DNA from: Anthropogastromicrobium aceti
GTDB lineage: Bacteria; Bacillota; Clostridia; Lachnospirales; Lachnospiraceae
Strand: one strand, 5' to 3'
Assembly (NCBI RefSeq): GCF_025567095.1
Contig: NZ_JAOQJH010000012.1
Length of the DNA stretch: 64,000 nt
Part shown: positions 32,989-40,647 of the stretch, piece after piece
Numbering within the stretch: position 1 is the stretch's first letter
How the letters are laid out: each line of letters begins with the position of its first letter
Translations under genes and position numbers: made by a program
The notes under the pieces: generated by a model
The model's input: the letters and a program-made list of their open reading frames with translations, nothing else
What the model was told of the DNA's origin: nothing
The model's database searches: none

Positions 32989-33046
32989 GACTTTACGAGA
33001 GACGGTCAGTTAGATTTTGTTTGGGATTAAATAGAGGTACAGATAG

Positions 33047-33604
33047 ATGAAAGCAGTATCGTTGGGAAAACAAAAGAAAAAGAGCCTTCCGTGGCGTATT
33101 GTGAGCGGATTGGCAAATACAGCGCTTCTAATTATACTGGCGCTGTTTGTTTATCTGTTTTTGGCATTTCCAATGCAGATGAAGGGTCATTCTATGGAAC
33201 CGGCAGTCGCAGAAAAAAGTCTGCTGTTACTAAATAAAATACAGTATCGTTTTGTTTCACCGAAGCAGTTTGATGTAATTGCATTTCAGATCAAAGACAG
33301 CGATGAGCTTCAAATCAAGCGTATCATTGCATGTCCGGGTGATTGCATAAGCATTAAAGAAGGAATGATTTATATAAATGGAACTTTGTGTGAGCAGGCG
33401 AATGAATATAGTAAGGATCTGATCTATGCAGGAACAGCTTCAGATGAACTGACAGTTGGAGAAAACGAATATTTTGTTTTGGGAGATAATGCAGTTTATA
33501 GTGAAGACAGCAGATCAGAAGATATTGGTATGGTATCAAAGGATCAGATTGTGGGAAAGGTTTGGTTTGTGGGAGAGTCATTTCTTTCATTCCATCTTTT
33601 ATAG
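33047..33604 (+). CDS. lepB: signal peptidase I
   Basis: SPase I removes signal peptides of secreted proteins. The 185-residue protein has one N-terminal membrane anchor (about 22-42), the catalytic Ser in MKGHSMEPAV, the catalytic Lys in IKRIIACPGD, and the box E motif LGDNAVYSEDSR. Size and single anchor are of the Bacillus SipS type. It sits between rplS and rbgA, a common Firmicutes order. Confidence 0.95.
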   Translation: MKAVSLGKQKKKSLPWRIVSGLANTALLIILALFVYLFLAFPMQMKGHSMEPAVAEKSLLLLNKIQYRFVSPKQFDVIAFQIKDSDELQIKRIIACPGDCISIKEGMIYINGTLCEQANEYSKDLIYAGTASDELTVGENEYFVLGDNAVYSEDSRSEDIGMVSKDQIVGKVWFVGESFLSFHLL

Positions 33605-33689
33605 AGAATTGGATTGACCGCAAACAGCAAAATGAGTTATACTGAAAACAGCGAAGCTGTTCAGAAAGAAAAGAAAGGTTTGAGAAACT

Positions 33690-34556
33690 ATGCAGATACA
33701 GTGGTATCCGGGACATATGACAAAGGCACGCCGTGCTATGCAGGAGGATCTGAAATTAGTTGATCTTGTTATGGAACTAACAGATGCGAGAGCACCTTTG
33801 GCAGGACGAAATCCCGATATTGATAAACTTGCAGCTGGAAAAGCAAGAATGATTTTTTTGAACAAGGCAGATTTGGCAGATGATCAGGCGACACTTGCCT
33901 GGATGGATTATTTTAGAAAGAAGGGCATCACACCAATTCGTCTTGATGCAAGAAAAACAAATTTCAAAAAAGCTGTCGTTGATGGTGTGAAAATTGCATG
34001 TCAGGAAAAGATTGAGCGTGATCGCCGCAAGGGAATTTTAAATCGTCCGATCCGCGCCATGGTTGTAGGTATTCCTAATGTAGGAAAATCTACATTTATT
34101 AATTCACTTGCAGGAAAGACAGCTGCAAAGACAGGAAATAAGCCAGGTGTTACGCGTGGAAACCAGTGGATCAAGATCGACAAACAGCTTGAGCTTCTTG
34201 ATACGCCAGGTATTTTGTGGCCTAAGTTTGATGATGAGGCAATCGGAATGAAGCTTGCCTGTGTGGGTTCAATCAGCGATGAAGTACTTAATATGCAGGA
34301 AATTGCCTACCATTTGCTTTCATATGGAAAGGCGAATTACAATCAGCTGTTTGAAGCACGCTACGGGGCAGTGCCGCAGCCAGATGATGAGCGCGACAAT
34401 GAAATAGTACTCTGGATGGAAAATATTGCCAGACAGAGAGGTTGTTTAAAGAGGGGTGCAGAGACTGATTTTGATAAGGTATCTGCGCAGATTACTGATG
34501 ATTTTAGAAGCGGCCGCATTGGAAAGGTTTCGCTTGAGGTGCCTAAGCAGGCATAA
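33690..34556 (+). CDS. rbgA: ribosome biogenesis GTPase YlqF/RbgA
   Basis: RbgA acts late in 50S subunit assembly. The 288-residue protein shows the circularly permuted GTPase order: G4 LNKADL first, then G1 GIPNVGKST, the switch PGVTRGNQW and G3 DTPG. It starts MQIQWYPGHMTKARRAM, the conserved N-terminus, and has the C-terminal RNA-binding helical part. The ribosome binding site is AGAAAGG. Confidence 0.96.
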   Translation: MQIQWYPGHMTKARRAMQEDLKLVDLVMELTDARAPLAGRNPDIDKLAAGKARMIFLNKADLADDQATLAWMDYFRKKGITPIRLDARKTNFKKAVVDGVKIACQEKIERDRRKGILNRPIRAMVVGIPNVGKSTFINSLAGKTAAKTGNKPGVTRGNQWIKIDKQLELLDTPGILWPKFDDEAIGMKLACVGSISDEVLNMQEIAYHLLSYGKANYNQLFEARYGAVPQPDDERDNEIVLWMENIARQRGCLKRGAETDFDKVSAQITDDFRSGRIGKVSLEVPKQA

Positions 34557-34612
34557 GCAGTCAGAACAATGTTTTGCTGCAAAAAAACGAAGGATAAGAC
34601 AGGATAAAGAAC

Positions 34613-35395
34613 ATGGATGGGAAACAAAAGTCAGTTGCTGCGATTACGCAGGAACTTCAAAATTGCAGCGAAGAGGCGCTGATTGCACTTTGCAGCAATC
34701 TGCGTACAGACCCAAGAAAAAGTGTGCAGCTTCTTGCAGAAAAGGCTATGAAACGCTTGGAAAAGGAAAAAAAGGAGCTTGAGCGTGTTCAGGGGATGAT
34801 CGACTTTGAACGTGAGATTGCAGGCAGCACAATATACTGCGGAATTGACGAGGCCGGACGAGGACCGCTTGCGGGACCAGTTGTGGCGGCAGCTGTCATT
34901 ATGCCGCGTGATGGAAAAATTCCGTATGTCAACGACTCAAAGCAGGTCTCAGAAAAGAAAAGAGAACAGCTTTACGAGCAAATTTTAAAGGAAGCAGTAT
35001 CCTATGGAGTAGGAATTGTCGATGCAAAAAGAATTGATGAAATCAATATTTTGCAGGCAACATATGAGGCAATGCGTGAGGCGGTAAGCCAACTTACGCT
35101 GCCGCTTGGTCATGTGCTTGCAGATGCAGTGCGTATTCCTAAGCTTACCGTGACGCAGACACCGATTATAAAGGGAGATGCAAAATGTTATTCGATTGCA
35201 GCTGCCAGTATTATCGCAAAGGTAACGAGAGACCGTATCATGCATGAGTATGATCGAATTTATCCGGGATATGGCTTTTCAGACAATAAGGGATATGGAA
35301 GTGCAGCTCATATTGAAACGTTAAAGAAAAAAGGACCTGTGCCGATCCACAGAAGAACCTTTATCAGTGCCTTTTGGCAGGGAGAACAGGATTGA
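34613..35395 (+). CDS. rnhB: ribonuclease HII
   Basis: RNase HII removes ribonucleotides from DNA. The 260-residue protein has an N-terminal extension of about 70 residues, then the catalytic motif GIDEAGRGPLAGPV, NDSKQVSEKKRE, the second Asp in LADAVRIP and KGDAKCYSIAAASI. The N-terminal helical part is typical of Firmicutes RnhB. The stop overlaps the start of yraN (TTGA). Confidence 0.96.
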   Translation: MDGKQKSVAAITQELQNCSEEALIALCSNLRTDPRKSVQLLAEKAMKRLEKEKKELERVQGMIDFEREIAGSTIYCGIDEAGRGPLAGPVVAAAVIMPRDGKIPYVNDSKQVSEKKREQLYEQILKEAVSYGVGIVDAKRIDEINILQATYEAMREAVSQLTLPLGHVLADAVRIPKLTVTQTPIIKGDAKCYSIAAASIIAKVTRDRIMHEYDRIYPGYGFSDNKGYGSAAHIETLKKKGPVPIHRRTFISAFWQGEQD

Positions 35396-35739
35396 ATAAA
35401 CGCCAGATCGGAAGCGTGTATGAATTAAAAGCTTCAGATTATCTGACAAAGAAAGGGTATCAGATAATAGAACGCAATTATCGGTGCAGAATCGGAGAGA
35501 TTGACATAATTGCAATAGAGCGAGATTGCCTGTGCTTTATTGAGGTGAAATACCGTAAAAATGAAAAGACAGGCGATCCGTTAGAGGCAGTCGATAAACG
35601 AAAGCAGCAAAAAATTATTCGGACAGCGCAGTATTATTTGCTTACACATTCAAAATATCAAAGTGTTAAATGCCGCTTTGATGCAGTGGGAATACTGGGA
35701 GAAGAAATTCGGCTTGTCAGGGATGCATTTCTTTGCTGA
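35392..35739 (+). CDS. yraN: YraN family putative nuclease (UPF0102)
   Basis: The 115-residue protein starts LNKRQIGSVYELKASDYLTKKGY and holds the restriction-endonuclease-like core: NYRCRIGEIDIIAIERDCLCFIEVKYR, which contains the E...D...ExK pattern. The function of the family is not established; a role in DNA processing is inferred from the fold. I chose the TTG overlapping the rnhB stop (TTGA), with GGGAGAACAGGA upstream; an earlier in-frame ATG at 35374 is possible. Confidence 0.9.
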   Translation: MNKRQIGSVYELKASDYLTKKGYQIIERNYRCRIGEIDIIAIERDCLCFIEVKYRKNEKTGDPLEAVDKRKQQKIIRTAQYYLLTHSKYQSVKCRFDAVGILGEEIRLVRDAFLC

Positions 35740-35771
35740 TAGATCAGTACGTGTAAAAAGGAGATCAAAAT

Positions 35772-36620
35772 ATGATGCTCATTCGAAAAGGTACGGGAGA
35801 AGACCCGCGGTTAATTGAAAAAGATAAAGTTCCTTATTTGGAATTTGAAGCATTGAAAAAGCAGTCCTGGCTGACACATGCCTTCTCTACAAGACTTGGC
35901 GGTGTGAGCAGTGGCTGCTTTGCGTCTATGAACCTGGGTTTTGGACGCGGAGAAGAAGATAAAATTGTTGCAGAGAATTATAAAAGGCTTGGAGATGCAG
36001 TGGGTTTTGACTGGAAAAAAGTAGTCTTGTCCCATCAGACTCACACTACAAACGTACGCCTTGTGACAGAAAAAGATGCCGGAAAGGGAACGGTAAGAGA
36101 ACGCGATTACACAGATGTGGATGGATTAATTACAAATGAGCCTGGGCTGCCGCTTGTAACATTTTATGCTGATTGTGTGCCACTTTATTTTGCAGATCCT
36201 AAAAATAAGGCAATTGGATTATCACATTCCGGATGGCGCGGTACCGTGGGACGCATGGGTGAAAAAACACTAAAAGCGATGAATGAAGCGTTTGGTACAC
36301 AGCCACAGGATGTGATAGCAGCCATCGGACCGAGTATATGCGGTGATTGCTTTGAGGTAGGACCAGAGGTAGTAGAAGAATTTGCAAAAATATTTTCAAA
36401 AAAACAGATGGAAGCAATATGTCATGCAGGACGAAATGACAGAAGCTATCTTGATCTGTGGCGGGCAAATCGCATAATTTTAGAGGAGGCTGGCGTGCAG
36501 CCGCAAAATATCAGTGTAACAAATATTTGTACCAGATGTAACCCAGATCTTTTGTACTCTCATAGAATTATGGGGGCGCAAAGAGGTAATTTGGCGGCAA
36601 TTTTAATGATAAGGGAATAA
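35772..36620 (+). CDS. pgeF: peptidoglycan editing factor / multicopper-polyphenol oxidase-like (PgeF, YfiH family)
   Basis: The 282-residue protein belongs to the DUF152/laccase-domain family, which in E. coli hydrolyses wrongly incorporated L-Ser-MurNAc precursors and in other work shows adenosine-processing activity. Motifs: STRLGGVSSGCFASMNLG, LSHQTHTTNV, FYADCVPLYF, LSHSGWRGTVGRM, GPSICGDCFEVG, and C-terminal YSHRIMGAQRGNLAAI. The His/Cys metal ligands are all present. Two ATG codons stand in tandem at the start; AAAGGAG favours either. Confidence 0.92.
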   Translation: MMLIRKGTGEDPRLIEKDKVPYLEFEALKKQSWLTHAFSTRLGGVSSGCFASMNLGFGRGEEDKIVAENYKRLGDAVGFDWKKVVLSHQTHTTNVRLVTEKDAGKGTVRERDYTDVDGLITNEPGLPLVTFYADCVPLYFADPKNKAIGLSHSGWRGTVGRMGEKTLKAMNEAFGTQPQDVIAAIGPSICGDCFEVGPEVVEEFAKIFSKKQMEAICHAGRNDRSYLDLWRANRIILEEAGVQPQNISVTNICTRCNPDLLYSHRIMGAQRGNLAAILMIRE

Positions 36621-36669
36621 AAAGCAAAAAGTACAGCTGATTTCTTATGACAAAAAGAAAGGGGCAGCT

Positions 36670-38430
36670 ATGAAAAGACAAATGAAATGGGCGGCAGCAT
36701 CATTGATATGCAGTCTTATTATACAGTGTATGCCGGCAGCGGCAGATCAAAAGACACAGGAAGCATTTGATGCTTATTTAGACAGAATTTATGCACAATG
36801 GATCAGTGAAAATCCATTTCAAATTCACTTTTATCTTGAGCATCCAGAAAATTATGGCATTGAACTAAGTTCATATACATTGATGGATTACAGTGAGTAT
36901 GATGAGGAAGCAATTGAAGCATATGAAAAGCAGCAGGAGGAAGACCTTAAGGAATTGAGGTCATTTGATAAGACACAACTGACAAGACAACAGCAGATCT
37001 TGTATGATAAGCTTATGGGACAGATTGACCTGAATGAGAAGTATACGGATATGTTTGACTTTTCTTCATTGATTGGCGGGTCAAATGGAATTGTTAATTC
37101 TCTTGCTAATGATTTTCAAAATTATTTGTTTATTGAGAAGAAGGATGTAGAAGAATATTTAAAATTTTTGCAGGATATTCCGAATTATATTGATTATGCA
37201 ATTGATTATACAAATGAGTATGCAGAATATGATCTAGTCCCGTCAAAGTATATGCTGCAGGTTAATAGCGAGGCAATTGATGAGCTTGTCGGCAAAAACA
37301 CAAATGTTTTTATTGAAGGTTTCGAAAAAAAGCTTGATGAGGCTGCATTTCTTTCTGATGAAGAACGTGAGGATTTTAAAACAAAAAACAAAGAACTTGT
37401 AGAGCAAATTGTAAATCCGGCATTTGCAAAGCTTAAACAGCAGCTTTCACAGTGGCAGGAAACATTTGACGAGTTGGAAGGCTTTGCTGAATATGCTGAG
37501 GGCGAGGATTATTATAATTATCTAATTGAAACATATGCAGGTGTTTCTATGGATGCCGATGAATTGTTTGATTATATGTATGACAAGCTTGATGATTGTG
37601 AGGAACGATTCTCAGAGCTGTTAGAGGATGATGAAATATATGAAGGCTATATGAATTCAGAGTATGGCTTTGAAAAAAGAACACCATCTGAGATTTTAGA
37701 TGCGCTTCGTGTTTATACAAAGGAAAATTTTGCGCCGATTGCAGATCCTGGTTATCAGGTAGAGGAGCTTCCAACTGCTCTTCGAAGCGATGGCGTACTG
37801 GCATATTACCTGACACCTCAGGAAGATCATGACGATATTAATCAGATTTGTTTAAATCCAGATGCGCTTGGCACGGATCTTGGAGTTTTGTATGAAACGC
37901 TGGCGCATGAAGGTTATCCTGGTCATCTGTACTTTTTTAATTATGTAAAACAGCAGGGTTGGCATCCGATCAATTTCTTTGTGTCAAATATTGGCTTTGA
38001 GGAGGGATGGGCAGAATATGCAGCGCGCCTTTCACTAGATAGCTGGGGACTTGATCCAGATATGATGGAAGTTATTTTTCTGGATCAAGAGTTTAGTTAT
38101 CTGTTAATGGGTTTGTCTGATATTGGAATCAATTATGGCGGATGGACAGTTGATGATGTATATGATCTGTGGGAAACTTACTTCTATCTTGACAGCGCAG
38201 AAGATGTGAGTGATGTATATGATGCGTGTATGGCAGAGCCAGGTACGATTCTTAGCTATTCAATCGGCTATTATCAGATATGCGATCTGGAAGAAGAGGT
38301 AAAGGAGATGCTTGGTGAATCATTTGATCATAATGAATTTGTGACAGAGCTTTTGTCAGTTGGCGGTGCATCATTTGATATTACAAGGTCATATATCATG
38401 GAGTGGGCTAACGAAAAGTTACACGGATAA
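36670..38430 (+). CDS. secreted DUF885-family protein, putative metallopeptidase
   Basis: The 586-residue protein has a cleavable signal peptide (MKRQMKWAAASLICSLIIQC, then MPAAADQ). DUF885 proteins resemble zinc carboxypeptidases; the active-site-like motif here is AHEGYPGHLYFF, with a distal GFEEGWAEYAARL providing a further Glu. The mature protein is acidic. It is predicted to be exported across the membrane and to act outside the cell; substrate unknown. The start follows GAAAGGGGCAGC. No close operon partner; an XRE regulator follows with its own promoter. Confidence 0.88.
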   Translation: MKRQMKWAAASLICSLIIQCMPAAADQKTQEAFDAYLDRIYAQWISENPFQIHFYLEHPENYGIELSSYTLMDYSEYDEEAIEAYEKQQEEDLKELRSFDKTQLTRQQQILYDKLMGQIDLNEKYTDMFDFSSLIGGSNGIVNSLANDFQNYLFIEKKDVEEYLKFLQDIPNYIDYAIDYTNEYAEYDLVPSKYMLQVNSEAIDELVGKNTNVFIEGFEKKLDEAAFLSDEEREDFKTKNKELVEQIVNPAFAKLKQQLSQWQETFDELEGFAEYAEGEDYYNYLIETYAGVSMDADELFDYMYDKLDDCEERFSELLEDDEIYEGYMNSEYGFEKRTPSEILDALRVYTKENFAPIADPGYQVEELPTALRSDGVLAYYLTPQEDHDDINQICLNPDALGTDLGVLYETLAHEGYPGHLYFFNYVKQQGWHPINFFVSNIGFEEGWAEYAARLSLDSWGLDPDMMEVIFLDQEFSYLLMGLSDIGINYGGWTVDDVYDLWETYFYLDSAEDVSDVYDACMAEPGTILSYSIGYYQICDLEEEVKEMLGESFDHNEFVTELLSVGGASFDITRSYIMEWANEKLHG

Positions 38431-38478
38431 TACAATATCTATAGCAAAGCCACCTTCGGGAGTTGCCGCAAAAAAGCC

Positions 38479-38507
38479 TTGACAAACAGAAACATAAATG
38501 TTACACT
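38479..38507 (+). promoter_or_regulatory. promoter of the XRE regulator
   Basis: TTGACA (38479-38484), 17 bases, TACACT (38502-38507). Confidence 0.65.
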
Positions 38508-38561
38508 AGCAATATACGAAAGAAAAAAGCAAAAATAACAATGAAAAGAGGAATACAAAAA

Positions 38562-38828
38562 ATGAAAGAAAAAGAGACTCGCTTTGACCGTTCAACAGAG
38601 CGCAGTGAATGTTTGATTGCCGAGTATAAGAAACTTCGTAAGGATGAGGCAAAGATGAGCCAGAAATCACTTGAGGATATCACAGGTGTTCCGCGTCAGA
38701 TGATTATCCGTTACGAAAAAGGAAAAATTATGCCGACCGTTCGTGCTATGAATCGTCTTCTTGAGCCGCTTGGCTATCAGCTTGGAATTGTTCCGCTGAA
38801 AAAAGAAGACAGCGAGGACACACAGTAA
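38562..38828 (+). CDS. small XRE-type helix-turn-helix regulator
   Basis: The product of 88 residues from the second ATG contains a single HTH_3 domain: LIAEYKKLRKDEAKMSQKSLEDITGVPRQMIIRYEKGKIMPTVRAMNRLLEPLGYQL in overlapping parts, covering residues about 17-75. It is a probable DNA-binding regulator, target unknown. AGAGGA at 38547-38552 supports ATG 38562; ATG 38541 is an alternative, and the longer frame from 38463 contains the promoter and can be excluded. Confidence 0.8.
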   Translation: MKEKETRFDRSTERSECLIAEYKKLRKDEAKMSQKSLEDITGVPRQMIIRYEKGKIMPTVRAMNRLLEPLGYQLGIVPLKKEDSEDTQ

Positions 38829-38860
38829 TTACAGGCATAGGAAATTTATATACATAAGAT

Positions 38861-38925
38861 AAAAAGCATCTAGCAAAACTAACTGATCCGTATAAAAACG
38901 GTGGTTGTCTGCAGATGCTTTTTTG
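38861..38925 (+). terminator. large hairpin between the XRE gene and the next gene
   Basis: AAAAGCATCT pairs with AGATGCTTTT (10 bp), enclosing a loose internal stem, with T tract after the 3' arm. Confidence 0.7.
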
Positions 38926-38970
38926 GTACATACAAAGGAGGAGAAAAAAGAAAAAGAAAAGGAGAATTTT

Positions 38971-40122
38971 ATGGTACTAAAACAAAGAAAAACAGTATTG
39001 ATTGTATCGGCACTGTTGACAGCACAAATGGTCATGCAGGAAGCAGTACAGGCATTTGAAGAAGTCTCGCAGCCTGAAGTGCAAATTACAGAAACAGCAC
39101 AGGAAGGTGAACTTGTCAGTCAGTCAGATGGGGATGATATCTGGACGGAAACTTATACATATGTGTCTGATACAAACGCGCCTCATGCTTTTGCCGAAAC
39201 AGTTGAAAAACAAGGCGATTGGTATGCGATGAAGGATGTAGAATATCAGGTGACAGAGCTGACGACACAGCTGATACAAAAAAGCGAAGCAATGTGGGCA
39301 TATGCATCGTATGAGCCGGAGCAGGAAATAGAAGAAGCAGGAATCCACTATACATTGACATCACTTTCCAAAGATGAATGGATGCAGACAGATCGTCTGA
39401 AAAATGTGACGAAATACTTAAGCTGTCAGGAAGGACAGGAAGTTTCGGAAACGCTTGATGTAGAGACAGCAGATGAAGTGACAGGAGAAGCTCTTTATGG
39501 AACAATTGGAAGAATTGAGTTAAAAGAGGATGGCGCAGATTGGAAGGAAGGTGCTCTTGAGGAGTGGGATATTTACAGCTGGAATGGAGAGTCTTGGGTT
39601 TATCAAAGAAACGATGAATGTTTTTACGCGACAGAAGAAAGTCCATGGTTTGAAGGCTATGAGGCGGTATTTATGCAGGAGCATCATTTAGATGGTGCAT
39701 TTAATCAGATCACGTCAATAGAATGGTATGGAGATGGCTGGCAGGACGAGGAAGGAAACTGGAAGAGAAGTGTAAGGATAACAGGAAACAAAATGGTACC
39801 GCGATATCAGGCAATTTATTCAGGAGACGTGGCGCAGCCTGATCTGCCAATGGTGTGTTATAAAGCGCAGTATACGTCTGATCCGCAGGGCTATCTTATA
39901 ACAGCAGATGTAACGTATGAAAAAATGCAAGAAGAAGCAGTGCAGGAAGAAGAAAATGCAGATGAGTCAATATTAAAGTCAATATCAGAAGAACTTATAA
40001 AAACATTGCAGCAGAATAAAACAAATGAAAAATTCTGGTATTTACTTTTAGCGGCACTTATGGCTGTCAGTGTGGGCTTGCAGACAGCAGTGATTTTTGT
40101 GCTGGCATTTCGTGAGCGGTAA
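38971..40122 (+). CDS. membrane-anchored extracytoplasmic protein of unknown function
   Basis: The 383-residue protein has a signal peptide (KQRKTVLIVSALLTAQMVMQ then EAVQA), a long extracellular acidic domain and a C-terminal hydrophobic helix (FWYLLLAALMAVSVGLQTAVIFVLAF, about 355-380) ending in RER. I do not recognise the family. The middle contains aromatic/acidic beta-type segments such as SIEWYGDGWQDEEGNWKRSV. I chose ATG 38971 behind AAAGGAGAA; a frame from 38905 would be cytoplasmic-charged and unlikely. Confidence 0.7.
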   Translation: MVLKQRKTVLIVSALLTAQMVMQEAVQAFEEVSQPEVQITETAQEGELVSQSDGDDIWTETYTYVSDTNAPHAFAETVEKQGDWYAMKDVEYQVTELTTQLIQKSEAMWAYASYEPEQEIEEAGIHYTLTSLSKDEWMQTDRLKNVTKYLSCQEGQEVSETLDVETADEVTGEALYGTIGRIELKEDGADWKEGALEEWDIYSWNGESWVYQRNDECFYATEESPWFEGYEAVFMQEHHLDGAFNQITSIEWYGDGWQDEEGNWKRSVRITGNKMVPRYQAIYSGDVAQPDLPMVCYKAQYTSDPQGYLITADVTYEKMQEEAVQEEENADESILKSISEELIKTLQQNKTNEKFWYLLLAALMAVSVGLQTAVIFVLAFRER

Positions 40123-40151
40123 CATAAAAATTAAAAAAAATAAAAAAGTGG

Positions 40152-40180
40152 TTGACAACAGCCTTGCAGTGTGATATTAT
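40152..40180 (+). promoter_or_regulatory. promoter of the tRNA-Glu/Pro/Glu cluster
   Basis: TTGACA (40152-40157), 17 bases, TATTAT (40175-40180), 14 bases before the first tRNA. Confidence 0.8.
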
Positions 40181-40194
40181 AATCAGCGTTGCAA

Positions 40195-40266
40195 GGCTTG
40201 TTGGTCAAGGGGTTAAGACGTCGCCCTCTCACGGCGAAAACAGGAGTTCGATTCTCCTACAAGCTG
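40195..40266 (+). tRNA. tRNA-Glu(CTC), copy 1
   Basis: The 72-base cloverleaf has acceptor GGCTTGT/ACAAGCT, anticodon stem TCGCC/GGCGA and loop CTCTCAC, anticodon CTC. T arm AGGAG-TTCGATT-CTCCT is perfect. Confidence 0.93.
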
Positions 40267-40273
40267 CTTAGCT

Positions 40274-40347
40274 CGAGGTGTGGCTCAGTTTGGTAGAGCG
40301 CTGCGTTCGGGACGCAGAGGTCGCAACTTCAAATCTTGTCGCCTCGA
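40274..40347 (+). tRNA. tRNA-Pro(CGG) with a T-stem mismatch
   Basis: The 74-base cloverleaf has acceptor CGAGGTG/CGCCTCG, anticodon stem CTGCG/CGCAG, loop TTCGGGA and anticodon CGG. The T arm is GCAAC-TTCAAAT-CTTGT: the loop-closing pair, normally the near-universal G53-C61, is C-C here. All other parts look normal. Confidence 0.85.
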
Positions 40348-40376
40348 TTGCCGATAGGCAAAGAAAAAATAAATAT

Positions 40377-40448
40377 GGCTTGTTGGTCAAGGGGTTAAGA
40401 CGTCGCCCTCTCACGGCGAAAACAGGAGTTCGATTCTCCTACAAGCTG
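40377..40448 (+). tRNA. tRNA-Glu(CTC), copy 2
   Basis: Identical in sequence to 40195-40266. The terminator TGCTCTGCA-GT-TGCAGAGCA with T tract follows. Confidence 0.93.
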
Positions 40449-40451
40449 TTG

Positions 40452-40481
40452 TGCTCTGCAGTTGCAGAGCATTTTTTTTGA
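40452..40481 (+). terminator. terminator of the tRNA cluster
   Basis: TGCTCTGCA pairs with TGCAGAGCA, followed by eight T. Confidence 0.9.
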
Positions 40482-40647
40482 GAATAAAACCAAACATAAG
40501 TTCATAAAACAAGTATAAATGAGTGGAAAGTTCCAATTTGCGGGACATCCCATTCGGAAAACAGCTTGACAGAAAGAATCACTCAATGGTATAAAATTAA
40601 CGGACATAAGAGATGATTGAGATGATGAGATAAGGAAGGAAATATAG

